Shown: positions 1-7,847 of the stretch, in pieces
How the letters are laid out: each line of letters opens with the position of its first letter
Position numbering within the stretch: position 1 is the first letter of the stretch
Assembly (NCBI GenBank): GCA_001800675.1
Contig: MGVW01000031.1
Location: 1-27,561, forward strand
Source: Euryarchaeota archaeon RBG_13_57_23
GTDB lineage: Archaea; Thermoplasmatota; Thermoplasmata; UBA10834
Direction: 5' to 3'
Length of the DNA: 27,561 nucleotides
Position numbers and translations under genes: made by a program
The notes under the pieces: generated by a model
What the model was told of the DNA's origin: nothing
Seen by the model: the letters and a program-made list of their open reading frames with translations, nothing else
The model's database searches: none

Positions 1-495
1 CTCCCACCACGAGGCGTACTTTCGGAGGCCGTTGTTCCTGAGCCGGATGCTCTCCTTTGCCAGCTCGTGGGCGAGCTTGCTGTGTTTGCCGCTCCAGTCG
101 TCCCTTATGTCCTGGGTGATGACAAGATAGCTGGGCGAGTCGTCTATCATCTCGGGAGGGAGCCTCGCGAGGGCGAAGATGTCAGTCGCCCTCTCGCCCC
201 CTGGGATGCGATCCTCGTTGAACTGCGCCAGATGCATCATCTCGTGCGCGATGGTCCAGTAGGTCGGATAGGCCCAACCTCCTTTTCTCTTCCTGTGCAC
301 GCTGACCCAGAGCTTCACCTTCCCCGAGTTGGACTTGAACGCGAGCCCATCGTAGAACCTGGTGACGCCGACGGTTATCTCGGGGGTCATCTCGGGGAAG
401 AACGGGTGGAGCCTCTCAAGCCTGCCGACCAGTTCGTTTCTGACCTCTTCGGGGAGTTTCAGAGCTCTCCTGGTCCAAGTGATCTTGAGCGGCAT
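1..495 (-). CDS. HExxH metallopeptidase-like protein, C-terminus cut by window edge
   Basis: An open frame reads on the minus strand from an ATG at 495 to the window edge without a stop, giving 165 residues of a longer protein. Residues 84-88 read HEMMH, a zinc-binding HExxH motif, preceded by a hydrophobic-aromatic run (YWTIA). About 13 residues later comes GGERATDIFALAR, where E101 or D105 could be the third metal ligand. The N-terminal half has alternating polar and hydrophobic segments (KVKLWVSVHRKRKG) that look like beta strands leading into the active-site helix. No signal peptide or membrane segment is visible, so a cytoplasmic role is likely. An AT-rich stretch (518-527) about 27 bases upstream of the ATG could be a TATA box for a leaderless message. 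The substrate is unknown; a SprT-like or other minimal zincin fold is possible. Confidence 0.75.
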   Translation of the reverse strand, partial: MPLKITWTRRALKLPEEVRNELVGRLERLHPFFPEMTPEITVGVTRFYDGLAFKSNSGKVKLWVSVHRKRKGGWAYPTYWTIAHEMMHLAQFNEDRIPGGERATDIFALARLPPEMIDDSPSYLVITQDIRDDWSGKHSKLAHELAKESIRLRNNGLRKYASWWE

Positions 496-541
496 CCGAC
501 AGGTGTAGGCGTTGCCCGATAAAGAGCGTATCTGCTTGTCC

Positions 542-1282
542 TCAGCCGCCGCTGAGTATCTCTCCCTTGATGCCTACCACCGTGGTCTTGACGGGGATCT
601 TCTTGCCCGAGCGCCTCACAGCTTCGTCAACGATCTTCTGTAGGCCGTGGCAGCACGGGACCTCCATGTGCACAAGCGTGACGCTCTTCGGCGTCGCATT
701 CGTGAAGACGTCTGTGAGCTTGTCCAAGTAGGCCTGTGCGTCGTCCAGCTTGGGACATCCGATGATGACCGGCTTGTCCGCAAGGAACCTGCCGTGGAAG
801 TCCCTGAACGCGAACGGTACGCAGTCCGCGGCGAGGAGAACGTCCTTCCCCTTCCAGAAGGGCATGCTCGGGCTGACGAGCCTCCACTGGACCGGCCAGT
901 TGGTCAGCTCTGGGGGCAGATTCTCGTGCTCCTCAGCGTGATCGTTTGCGTGAGCTTTGGCCTTGCTAGCGGTGAGGATCATCGGGTTGTGCGACGGGCA
1001 TCCGCAGGGCTCAACACCGATTGGTTCCTTCTGCTTCTTGGGTCCTACTAGGTGCTCCTTGACCGCTTCCTCGTCGAACTCGGGGGCGTCCCTCTCGATT
1101 ATCTTCAGGGCGCCCTCTGGGCAGTCGCCTATGCAGGCCCCGAGCCCGTCGCAGAACACCTCGTTGACGACCCTCGCCTTCCCGTCCACGATCGCCAAGG
1201 CCCCCTCGGCGCACGCGGTCACGCAGTTCCCGCACCCTGTGCACTTGTCCTCGTCGATCTCTATTATCTTTCTCTTCGCCAT
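542..1282 (-). CDS. Ferredoxin-type 4Fe-4S iron-sulfur protein with cysteine-rich C-terminal domain
   Basis: A 246-residue soluble protein. The N-terminus (about residues 1-62) is a bacterial-ferredoxin-like domain. The first motif is C14-x2-C17-x2-C20-x3-C24. The second is C44-x5-C50-x3-C54-P, where L47 stands in the place of the usual second cysteine. From memory this CDGLGAC form recurs in a family of stand-alone 4Fe-4S proteins of anaerobes, so I do not treat it as a defect. The rest (about 90-246) has further cysteines in EPCGCPSH, IGCPKL and EVPCCHGL, which could bind another metal centre. It presumably carries electrons in an anaerobic redox pathway, but the partner is unknown. A GAGGCGAT Shine-Dalgarno-like sequence lies just upstream of the ATG. 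It is separated from the transporter block by a stem-loop and a likely promoter, so it is probably its own transcription unit. Confidence 0.88.
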   Translation of the reverse strand: MAKRKIIEIDEDKCTGCGNCVTACAEGALAIVDGKARVVNEVFCDGLGACIGDCPEGALKIIERDAPEFDEEAVKEHLVGPKKQKEPIGVEPCGCPSHNPMILTASKAKAHANDHAEEHENLPPELTNWPVQWRLVSPSMPFWKGKDVLLAADCVPFAFRDFHGRFLADKPVIIGCPKLDDAQAYLDKLTDVFTNATPKSVTLVHMEVPCCHGLQKIVDEAVRRSGKKIPVKTTVVGIKGEILSGG

Positions 1283-1316
1283 CGGAATCGCCTCTCGGAC
1301 TGTTCTCCAGAGCCTA

Positions 1317-1343
1317 TGACGTCACTGGTCAGGGAATATGCCA
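1317..1343 (-). promoter_or_regulatory. Likely promoter of the ferredoxin-like gene with a TGACGTCA palindrome
   Basis: Reading the minus strand, an AT-rich GCATATTCC (about 1333-1342) is followed by the perfect 8-base palindrome TGACGTCA (1317-1324). If the first element is the TATA box, the palindrome lies just upstream of the expected transcription start, where a repressor could bind. The gene starts at 1282. Both assignments are inferred from position only. Confidence 0.35.
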
Positions 1344-1345
1344 TT

Positions 1346-1361
1346 GCCTAAGAAGTTAGGC
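1346..1361 (-). terminator. Stem-loop at the 3' end of the transporter block
   Basis: A perfect 6-base-pair stem with a 4-base loop (GCCTAA, loop CTTC, TTAGGC on the minus strand) begins 17 bases after the stop of the four-helix membrane protein. No long T run follows, so it may act as a 3'-end stabiliser rather than a terminator. Confidence 0.45.
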
Positions 1362-1378
1362 CCACTATCCGTGTGCGG

Positions 1379-1834
1379 CTAGGTGTTCCGCCCTTTCTTG
1401 AACGCCAGTCCCGTCTCCTCCCTGCTGATCCAGTCCCTGACCATCTGGCCGAACATGGTCCCCATGAACCCGCCCAGGACGAACAGCCACAACAGGATGA
1501 TGGTGAACCTGAAGAACATCGCGTAGTAGAAGTCCGAGATGACCTGCTCCAGGTTGTAGATCGTATACGGGGCGGAGTACAGCAGCACCGCAAGGGCGTA
1601 CCCCACGGCCGTATAGAAGAAGACAGACACCATGGCGAGGTCGGTGCGTTTCGTGAAGTATCCCGAGGGCATGCCCGTCAGGACGGAAAGCGATAGCACA
1701 AGCAGAAGGCTCTTCCCGAACGACGGGGTCGATATGTTGGGGAACATGAAATCGAAGGTCATGAACGCGACGGGCGGGGCGCTGATCAGGGATATGAGCG
1801 CCATCTTGGCCAGGTCCTCCTTCGTGAACTTCAT
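1379..1834 (-). CDS. Small four-helix membrane protein, last gene of the opp block
   Basis: A 151-residue hydrophobic protein of unrecognised family. Four membrane segments are visible at roughly residues 10-32, 42-60, 67-90 and 108-131, joined by short loops. The C-terminus is charged (MVRDWISREETGLAFKKGRNT) and probably cytoplasmic. The start ATG at 1834 has a strong GGAGG-type ribosome site a few bases upstream and overlaps the stop of the preceding gene by 4 bases, which implies translational coupling. Its place directly behind oppF and the single-span protein suggests an accessory subunit or assembly partner of the peptide transporter. This is inference from gene order; no catalytic motif is seen. 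Confidence 0.8.
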   Translation of the reverse strand: MKFTKEDLAKMALISLISAPPVAFMTFDFMFPNISTPSFGKSLLLVLSLSVLTGMPSGYFTKRTDLAMVSVFFYTAVGYALAVLLYSAPYTIYNLEQVISDFYYAMFFRFTIILLWLFVLGGFMGTMFGQMVRDWISREETGLAFKKGRNT

Positions 1835-2430
1835 GGCGTCCCCTCCTCGGACGAGTATCCCAGTCTGACCGTGACGAGCTCGTTAAGGTACCTTTCCCTG
1901 ATGTACTCGTGCTCGAACTCCCCGATGAACAGCATGATGGAGAATTCGTGCGTGTAGGACAAGGTCTCTAGCGTGTAGGTCTGCCCCAACCCCTTGCTGT
2001 AGTTGATGAACCCGGTCAGCTTGGCGAGGGTCGCGGGGTCCGAGACGATCGACCAGAAAGTGAAGTTGAAGGTCGTCTTCGCGGGCACCTCGAGATACTG
2101 CGTGGGCCCCACGTAGTCCTCTCCAATCTGTATGGCCCGGTCGGTCGGGTTGGAGCTGTTCACGAGCGTCGAATACCAGGAGAGCGTGTAGATGTGCAAG
2201 GTGTACCTCGAGGGGTTGACCAGCTGGATGCTGAACGATACGTTGAGGTTCCCGTGCTGGACGATCTCGGCGTCGTGCTGCGGGTTCTGGAGGACGACGT
2301 CCCGCTGCGCCTGAGCGATGGCGCCGTATGTGTTGGCCGAAACGATGCACGCCCCCGTGAAGAAGAGCGAGAGCACGATGTACATGGTCACGGTGACCCA
2401 GTGTCTCTTGACCTTTTTCAGGATCGACAT
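1831..2430 (-). CDS. Single-span membrane protein with extracytoplasmic domain, linked to opp genes
   Basis: Unrecognised family. The N-terminus is basic (MSILKKVKRHW) and followed by one hydrophobic segment (about residues 12-34), then about 160 residues of mostly beta-type, Thr/Asn/Tyr-rich sequence expected outside the membrane. Several N-x-S/T sequons (NVS, NSS, NFT, NYS) would suit archaeal surface glycosylation. I chose ATG 2430 because GGTG lies 5 bases upstream and because it puts the basic residues first. An in-frame ATG at 2442 would add four residues. The gene begins 28 bases after the oppF stop and overlaps the next gene by 4 bases. A role as a surface accessory of the transporter is plausible but unproven. 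Confidence 0.78.
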   Translation of the reverse strand: MSILKKVKRHWVTVTMYIVLSLFFTGACIVSANTYGAIAQAQRDVVLQNPQHDAEIVQHGNLNVSFSIQLVNPSRYTLHIYTLSWYSTLVNSSNPTDRAIQIGEDYVGPTQYLEVPAKTTFNFTFWSIVSDPATLAKLTGFINYSKGLGQTYTLETLSYTHEFSIMLFIGEFEHEYIRERYLNELVTVRLGYSSEEGTP

Positions 2431-2458
2431 CTCCCCACCCATACGGAGCTTATCCGCG

Positions 2459-4333
2459 TCACTTCGCCGGCGCCTTGAACAGGTAGCAGGCGACCATGTG
2501 ACCCCCGCCGACGTCTATCAGTGGCGGCTCGACTGTCTGCACGAAGCTGACCACTACAGACTCTTTCGGCCCCTTGATCTCTTTTATCTCAGCGGGCTCC
2601 ACGGCCTTCGCCGCCATGTTGCCCTCCGTCGCCATCCTGGCGAAGAGGCCCTTTGCCTCGCCCGCGAACTCTTCCCACTTCTTCCCACCGCTGCACAACC
2701 TTATCTTGACCGAGCTCTTCTCGGCCTTGGGCATCAGCATCAGGTTGTAGAACGCTGATTTCGGGTTCATCTGCATCTCCTTCAGGATGATCTCCGCCGC
2801 CTCCTGGGCGACCCTTGCGGGTGTGAGCTTCGCCTGGCTGCAAGTGACAGTCACTCTGCCCGGTCCAACCATCGTCTTGCCCGCGCCCTTGAACTCCGAG
2901 TAGCCGCCTCTGACCAGGCCCTTGACGAAGTCCTGGAGGAACCCGACTGTCGTCTCGGTCTTCGTTGCCTCTCCCTCGGCCCTATCGAGGTTCTCCTCTC
3001 CGACCAAGACCACGACTGTCGGGCCTGAGACACGGGCGTCCATGATGGTCCCGAACAACGGGTGGCCTTTGCTCCTGAACTCGACGGATGCTGTGAGCTT
3101 CTCCACCAGCTCCTTGGCGACATACTCCCCGGGGACCTGGATGGATTTCGTTCGCAGGACAAGTTCCCTGCTCCCTTCGACCAGGTTCACGGCGTGGACG
3201 GCCTGGAACATGGGCGTCTTGTCCTCGAGCTCGGACACCTTGGATTCTATGAAACTCAGCACCGTCTTCGCGCTCCCGCCTTCCTTGACCTTGATGATGA
3301 GCGAGAACCCGTTCGGCTCTATCTCGTCCATGTGCGCCTTCATGGGGTGCTCGGGAGCTATGACCTTCTCCTCCTCGAGCAGCCACGCGGCCAGGTCCTT
3401 GCCCTCCCAGCCGCACTCGCTGAAGCTGAACGGGCACCTCGGCCTGAACCTGCATCCTAGGGGCACGTTCGTCGCGCTCGGGATCTCTCCCTTGATCTGT
3501 ATCCTACCGTGCTTGTGCTCGGGGTCCGGCACCGGGACGGCGGACAGAAGTGCGCGCGTGTACGGGTGTTTCGGCTCGAAGATGACCTTGTCGGTCTCGG
3601 CCAGCTCGACCACGCGGCCGAGGTACATGACCCCCAGCCTGTCGCTGACGTACCTTGCGACCGCTATGTCGTGCGTTATGAAGAGGTATGGGATGTTGTA
3701 CTTGTCCCTGAGGTCGAGCATCAGATTGAGCACGCCCGCCCTGATGGACACGTCGAGCATGGATACCGGCTCGTCGGCCACGATCACCCTCGGGTTGATG
3801 ACGAGCGCCCTGGCGATGGAGACCCTCTGTCTCTGCCCTCCGCTCAGCTCGTGCGGGAACCTGTTCAGGTACTCTCTTGCGGGGGCGAGGCCCGCGTCAT
3901 CGAGCGCCTTGACAGCGAGCTCGATGCGTTCCTCATAGGTCTTGCCTATGTGGTGGTTGATGAGGGGCTCTATGATCGTCTGGAGGACCGTCGTGCGCGG
4001 GTTCAGGCTCTCGTAGGGGTCTTGGAAGACCATCTGGATGTTCCTTCTGAATACCTTGAGGTTGTCCGGCTCCAGGAGCGCGATGTCTCTGCCCAGGAAG
4101 AACACAGAGCCGCCCGTGGGGGTCTCGAGCCGTGTCAGGAGCCGACCCGTCGTCGTCTTGCCGCACCCGCTCTCCCCCACAAGCCCGAGTATCTCGCCCT
4201 CGTGTATCTCGAAGTTGACGTCGTCGACCGCCTTCACATAGACCGGCTCCGCGAAGCTCAGGAAACCGCCCGCGAGCTCGAAGTACTTCTTCAGGTTCGT
4301 GACCTTGATGACCACATCGCTCCCGGCCGGCAT
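2459..4333 (-). CDS. oppF: Oligopeptide ABC transporter ATPase OppF-like, with a large insertion in the C-terminal cysteine motif
   Basis: A cytoplasmic ATPase energising peptide import together with OppD. All ABC motifs are intact: Walker A GESGCGKTT (53-61), Q-loop Q104, signature LSGGQ (163-167), Walker B VIVADEP (183-189) and H-loop H221. The family's C-terminal peptide-transporter region has C294-x5-C300-x6-C307, but the fourth cysteine, usually about 15-20 residues later, is C616 inside GGGHMVACYL at the very end. About 290 residues (309-597) are therefore inserted between ligands three and four. The protein is 624 residues against about 320-350 normally. The insert has alternating helix and strand segments and no motif I recognise. 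The ATG overlaps the oppD stop (TGATG), with AGGAGG about 11 bases upstream. No frameshift or in-frame stop is seen, so this is a fused domain and not an assembly artefact. Confidence 0.92.
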   Translation of the reverse strand: MPAGSDVVIKVTNLKKYFELAGGFLSFAEPVYVKAVDDVNFEIHEGEILGLVGESGCGKTTTGRLLTRLETPTGGSVFFLGRDIALLEPDNLKVFRRNIQMVFQDPYESLNPRTTVLQTIIEPLINHHIGKTYEERIELAVKALDDAGLAPAREYLNRFPHELSGGQRQRVSIARALVINPRVIVADEPVSMLDVSIRAGVLNLMLDLRDKYNIPYLFITHDIAVARYVSDRLGVMYLGRVVELAETDKVIFEPKHPYTRALLSAVPVPDPEHKHGRIQIKGEIPSATNVPLGCRFRPRCPFSFSECGWEGKDLAAWLLEEEKVIAPEHPMKAHMDEIEPNGFSLIIKVKEGGSAKTVLSFIESKVSELEDKTPMFQAVHAVNLVEGSRELVLRTKSIQVPGEYVAKELVEKLTASVEFRSKGHPLFGTIMDARVSGPTVVVLVGEENLDRAEGEATKTETTVGFLQDFVKGLVRGGYSEFKGAGKTMVGPGRVTVTCSQAKLTPARVAQEAAEIILKEMQMNPKSAFYNLMLMPKAEKSSVKIRLCSGGKKWEEFAGEAKGLFARMATEGNMAAKAVEPAEIKEIKGPKESVVVSFVQTVEPPLIDVGGGHMVACYLFKAPAK

Positions 4334-5595
4334 CAGCCACCAAGCCTCCTGAGATTGGGCTGCAGCTCCTTAGCGTAGTGACAGTACGAAATGTGTCCTG
4401 GCTCCAGCTCGATCCCCTTCGGGACCACTTTGGAGCAATCAGGCTTCGCGTACCCGCATCTCGGGTGGAACGGGCACCCCGGAGGCGGATTGACGAGGTC
4501 CGGCGGGAACCCGGGTATGGAGATTAGCCTTCGCCTCTCCCCTTCGATGGACGGGAACGACCCCAGGAGCCCAGAGGTGTACGGATGGGCTGTGTTCTTG
4601 AACACCTGGACGGTCTTGCCGATCTCCATGATCCGCCCGGCGTACATGACCGCTATCTTGTCGCTCACCTCGGCCACAACCGAGACATCGTGAGTGATGA
4701 TCATCATGGCCATCTTGAGCTGCTCCTGGAGCTTGCGTATCTCGAACAGTATCCGGTCCTGCGTGATGACGTCGAGCGCCGTCGTGGGCTCGTCCGCGAT
4801 GATGAATTTGGGGGACAGCGCCAGCGCGAGCGCGATCATCGCCCTCTGCTTCATGCCCCCGCTGAACTCGTGCGGGTAGTTCGTGATCCTGTCCTCGGGA
4901 ATCCCGACGAAGTTGAAGAGCGCCTTCGCGCGCTCGGTGGCCTTGTCGTCATCGACGTCCTCGTGGAGCTGGATGGCCTCGATGATCTGGTCTCCGACCC
5001 TGAAGACCGGGTTGAAGGCGTTCATGGCTCCCTGGAAGATCATCGATATCTCCTTCCACCTGATCTTCCGGATCTCCTCGTTGAAGTCGTCCAGGCGCCC
5101 ATCCTTGAGTTTGGATTTTGCCAAGAGGTCGTAGAAGTAGGTCAGTGCACGCAGCCTTTCCGTGAGTTCTGTCACCTCAGCAGAGCTCGCATCGAGACGC
5201 TCTATCTGCTCCGGGGTGCCCTTCGATTTGACCTGCCCGGTCTTGTCTTTGATGTCACGCTTCTCCTCGAGCAACTTGGTGAGCCTGGCCCTCATCGTGG
5301 CGATCTCGCGTTCCCTGCCCTTCGGGTTGCCCTTGAACATCTGGTCGTACTCCAGCCTGAGGAGCCTCGTCCTCGGAGGCTCCTTGAAGAAGATGAAACC
5401 GCTCTTGACGAAGCCGTTCGGGGGCAGCAGCTGCGTGATGGCGTACGCGGCCGTGGTCTTCCCGCAGCCGCTCTCACCGACGAGGCCCATCGTCTCACCA
5501 GCATCTATCATGAAGCTGACGCCGTCCACGGCCTTGACCCAACCGTTTTGGATCTTGAAGTGTACCTTCAGGTCCTGAACCTCGATCAGTGCCAT
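4333..5595 (-). CDS. oppD: Oligopeptide ABC transporter ATPase OppD-like, with a charged insertion before the Q-loop
   Basis: The second ATPase of the importer, 420 residues from ATG 5595. That start has a strong GAGGTGA ribosome site 5 bases upstream, embedded in the oppC stop; the in-frame GTG at 5604 is part of that site. Motifs are Walker A GESGCGKTT (40-48), Q-loop IFQ (Q188), signature FSGGM (244-248), Walker B FIIADEP (264-270) and H302. The C-terminal cysteines C374-x5-C380-x6-C387-x17-C405 match the [4Fe-4S]-binding motif described for the OppD/DppD family. Walker A to Q-loop spans about 140 residues rather than about 50. The extra part (about 80-175) is rich in Glu, Lys, Arg and Leu (TMRARLTKLLEEKRDIKDK) and probably forms a helical hairpin or coiled coil. 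OppF also carries an insertion, so the two ATPases may contact each other or another protein through these parts. Confidence 0.92.
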   Translation of the reverse strand: MALIEVQDLKVHFKIQNGWVKAVDGVSFMIDAGETMGLVGESGCGKTTAAYAITQLLPPNGFVKSGFIFFKEPPRTRLLRLEYDQMFKGNPKGREREIATMRARLTKLLEEKRDIKDKTGQVKSKGTPEQIERLDASSAEVTELTERLRALTYFYDLLAKSKLKDGRLDDFNEEIRKIRWKEISMIFQGAMNAFNPVFRVGDQIIEAIQLHEDVDDDKATERAKALFNFVGIPEDRITNYPHEFSGGMKQRAMIALALALSPKFIIADEPTTALDVITQDRILFEIRKLQEQLKMAMMIITHDVSVVAEVSDKIAVMYAGRIMEIGKTVQVFKNTAHPYTSGLLGSFPSIEGERRRLISIPGFPPDLVNPPPGCPFHPRCGYAKPDCSKVVPKGIELEPGHISYCHYAKELQPNLRRLGG

Positions 5596-5600
5596 CTTGG

Positions 5601-7847
5601 TCACCTCTTCCTCAGTCTTGGGTTTACGACCTCGTCGAAGGCCCTACCTATCAGGTAGAAGCTCATCGAAAGGAGCGTTATGCATATGCCGGGAGGCAGG
5701 AGCCACCACCATGCAATCAGGGATTGCCCGCTTATCTGCAGGTACTGGAGCATCATGCCCCATGTGACGTTGTTCACGTCTCCGAACCCTAGGAAAGCGA
5801 GTATGGCCTCCGTGACTATCGCTCCGCTGATGGTGAAGGTCATGTACAGGAAAGTGTACGGCAGCACGTTCGGCGCGATGTGCCTGAATATGAGGCGTGA
5901 CTCGCTCGCCCCAGCGATGATCGCAGCGTCCACGAACGCTCGTTCTTTGAGCGATAACGTGACGGAACGTATGACCCTCGCGATGCCCGCCCAGGACAGT
6001 ATCGCGATGATGATCATGATATTGACCAGGGACGGCCCGAAGACGGCCGCGAACAGAAGGAGTATGACCAGGCCGGGAAGGCTGAGCATGACGTCCGTCG
6101 CGCGCATCAGCAAGCTGTCGATGATTCCTGGGTAGAAACCAGCCACGAGCCCGACCACAGTGCCTATGACCACCGCGACGAACGCGGCGGTGATCCCCAC
6201 CATCAGCTCGGACCTCGTGCCGTATATGAGCCATGCCAGGATGTCATGGCCTTCGTAGTCGGTCCCGAGAATGTACCTGTTCCCTGAAGGGTACTTCCCC
6301 GGGGGCAAGGGCGCCTTGTTCACCCCGGAGAGGGTGGAGACGAACAGGGTGTTCTCCGAGGTGACCACCGCGAAGTAGTTGCCAGTCACGCTCGATTGGA
6401 TGTATATGTTGCCGAGGAACGAGACCGGAGTGAGCGCGCCCCCGCCCGGGGCGGCGAAGGTAGCATTGATCCCCAGTAGACCGTCCGACAAGTAGATGAT
6501 GCCCCTATCGGAGCTGTAGATGAAAGTGCCCAGCCCGCTCACGTACTGGGGCGGACTGTTGATGTGTCCTTCGGTGAGCGAGAACATGGTCCTGTTGTAC
6601 CTGACAGAGCCCGTTTCGGGATCCACTCCGGCAACGAACCCGCGGGTTTCCGCCTTGCCTGTGACTATGATGCCTGCAGGAGACGAATACAGGTCGCCGA
6701 TCTCGAAGTCGGTTATCCCGGGCATTATCAGCGGGCCGGACCACTTGATCTCGCCGTCCTCCCTCTGATATGCTATCAGGTCGTCGTCAGTGGTCGCCAG
6801 CACAATGATGGTCTTGCCGAAGGCGTCGCTTGCGCCCTGAGCGTACGGGAACGCTATCATCTGCTTGGCGTTGACCGGTGTGAATTCGTTGCCGTCCAGG
6901 GTGTAGTTCTTCCTCCACATCTGCGCCCCTATCGAGACGTTCTGGACGATCCCGGTCAGAAGGCTCTTCTCGACGTCGATCCTGTACGCGCGGAGGTCCG
7001 AGGATGTGGGTATGATGATCACGCTGCCGTCCTCGAAGTCTCCATCGACGACCAGAGGGTTGCCGATGATGGTCTCGTCGGTGATCGTGAGGGTGTCGGT
7101 GAAGGTCCTGGTCTCGGTGAAGAATCCCAGGTTGTCTCTCGGGACCTTGTCATACAGCCAAACGTTGTGCTCGTCCGTCATCACGAGTGCGAGGCGGGAG
7201 AACCTGAGAGCGAGTGTGTATCCGTTCCACAGGTTCGAGGTGTACATCGGCTCGAAGCCCAAGTCCCATTCGACGTTCAGGTCGATCAGGTTGTCCGAAT
7301 ACTCGTACACGGTCTGGCCGTCCCGCACGAGGAAGTAGGAGGTCTCTCCGAGGACCCGGGGGAAGTGCACGTACTCGATATAGTCAAAGCCGACCGGGAG
7401 CGAGTAGGTGGTCGGGTCCTGCACCTCGATCTCCTGGACTCCGGTCCCCACAGGATAGATGAGGGCTTTGCCATCGTCCTTTGAGTAGAGCATGAGGCCG
7501 ATGAGTGCCTCTTCCCTGGTGTCCGCGGTGAGTCCCACTGGAGCGCTCCAGTTGTACGACTCGGTAATCACGAGCTCGACGTTGTTCGCGTAGAAGACAT
7601 CCTCCGCAGGTGCCCGGAACTCGGGGTCATACGGCGATATTATCGGCGCGAAGATGGCCAAGACGAAGAACCCAAGGACAATCCCCAGGCCCACGAGACC
7701 TGTCATCGAGCTCCTGTAGAGCTTCCATGTGCGCAGGGGGCCTCTCAAGTACTTCTTCAGGGTCGGGTGGTCGGAGAATATGTCCTCGATCTTTGACAGG
7801 CTCTTTGCCTTCGGTTTCGGGGTGCTCCCACCCGTGTCCTGGGCCAT
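5601..7847 (-). CDS. oppC: Oligopeptide ABC transporter permease OppC-like, with an extracytoplasmic beta-propeller-like insertion
   Basis: A 748-residue inner permease against about 300 in normal OppC. Residues 1-50 are cytoplasmic, TM1 is about 51-71 and is followed by the family motif SPYDP. The conserved core resumes at ILGTDYEGHDILAWLIYGTRSELMVG (split around 526-551), with five more membrane segments and the coupling motif EAA-like stretch AAIIAGASESRLIFRHIAPN near 641-660. Between them lie about 440 residues made of repeated strand units of the kind seen in PQQ- or WD-type propellers (VLATTDDDLIAYQREDGEIKW, broken here as VLATTDDDLI then AYQREDGEIKW; IVTGKAETRGFVAGVDPETG; FIYSSDRGIIYLSDG). 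By the known OppC topology this insert faces outside, where the binding protein docks. The start codon overlaps the oppB stop (TGATG); GGTGA lies 7 bases upstream. Confidence 0.92.
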   Translation of the reverse strand: MAQDTGGSTPKPKAKSLSKIEDIFSDHPTLKKYLRGPLRTWKLYRSSMTGLVGLGIVLGFFVLAIFAPIISPYDPEFRAPAEDVFYANNVELVITESYNWSAPVGLTADTREEALIGLMLYSKDDGKALIYPVGTGVQEIEVQDPTTYSLPVGFDYIEYVHFPRVLGETSYFLVRDGQTVYEYSDNLIDLNVEWDLGFEPMYTSNLWNGYTLALRFSRLALVMTDEHNVWLYDKVPRDNLGFFTETRTFTDTLTITDETIIGNPLVVDGDFEDGSVIIIPTSSDLRAYRIDVEKSLLTGIVQNVSIGAQMWRKNYTLDGNEFTPVNAKQMIAFPYAQGASDAFGKTIIVLATTDDDLIAYQREDGEIKWSGPLIMPGITDFEIGDLYSSPAGIIVTGKAETRGFVAGVDPETGSVRYNRTMFSLTEGHINSPPQYVSGLGTFIYSSDRGIIYLSDGLLGINATFAAPGGGALTPVSFLGNIYIQSSVTGNYFAVVTSENTLFVSTLSGVNKAPLPPGKYPSGNRYILGTDYEGHDILAWLIYGTRSELMVGITAAFVAVVIGTVVGLVAGFYPGIIDSLLMRATDVMLSLPGLVILLLFAAVFGPSLVNIMIIIAILSWAGIARVIRSVTLSLKERAFVDAAIIAGASESRLIFRHIAPNVLPYTFLYMTFTISGAIVTEAILAFLGFGDVNNVTWGMMLQYLQISGQSLIAWWWLLPPGICITLLSMSFYLIGRAFDEVVNPRLRKR

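Noticed and set aside
67..522. Plus-strand open frame of 151 codons at the left edge
   Set aside because: It is antisense to the HExxH gene, has no recognisable motif and a composition typical of a GC-rich shadow frame.
2459..4333. OppF length explained as a fusion with a separate downstream gene
   Set aside because: The canonical OppF C-terminal end (GGGHMVACYL) comes after the extra part, so the sequence is an internal insertion, not an end-to-end fusion.
3509..5658. Long plus-strand open frames opposite oppF and oppD (up to 357 codons)
   Set aside because: They are rich in Asp, Leu, Val, His and Arg in the pattern of reverse-complemented coding DNA, while the minus-strand frames carry complete ABC motifs.
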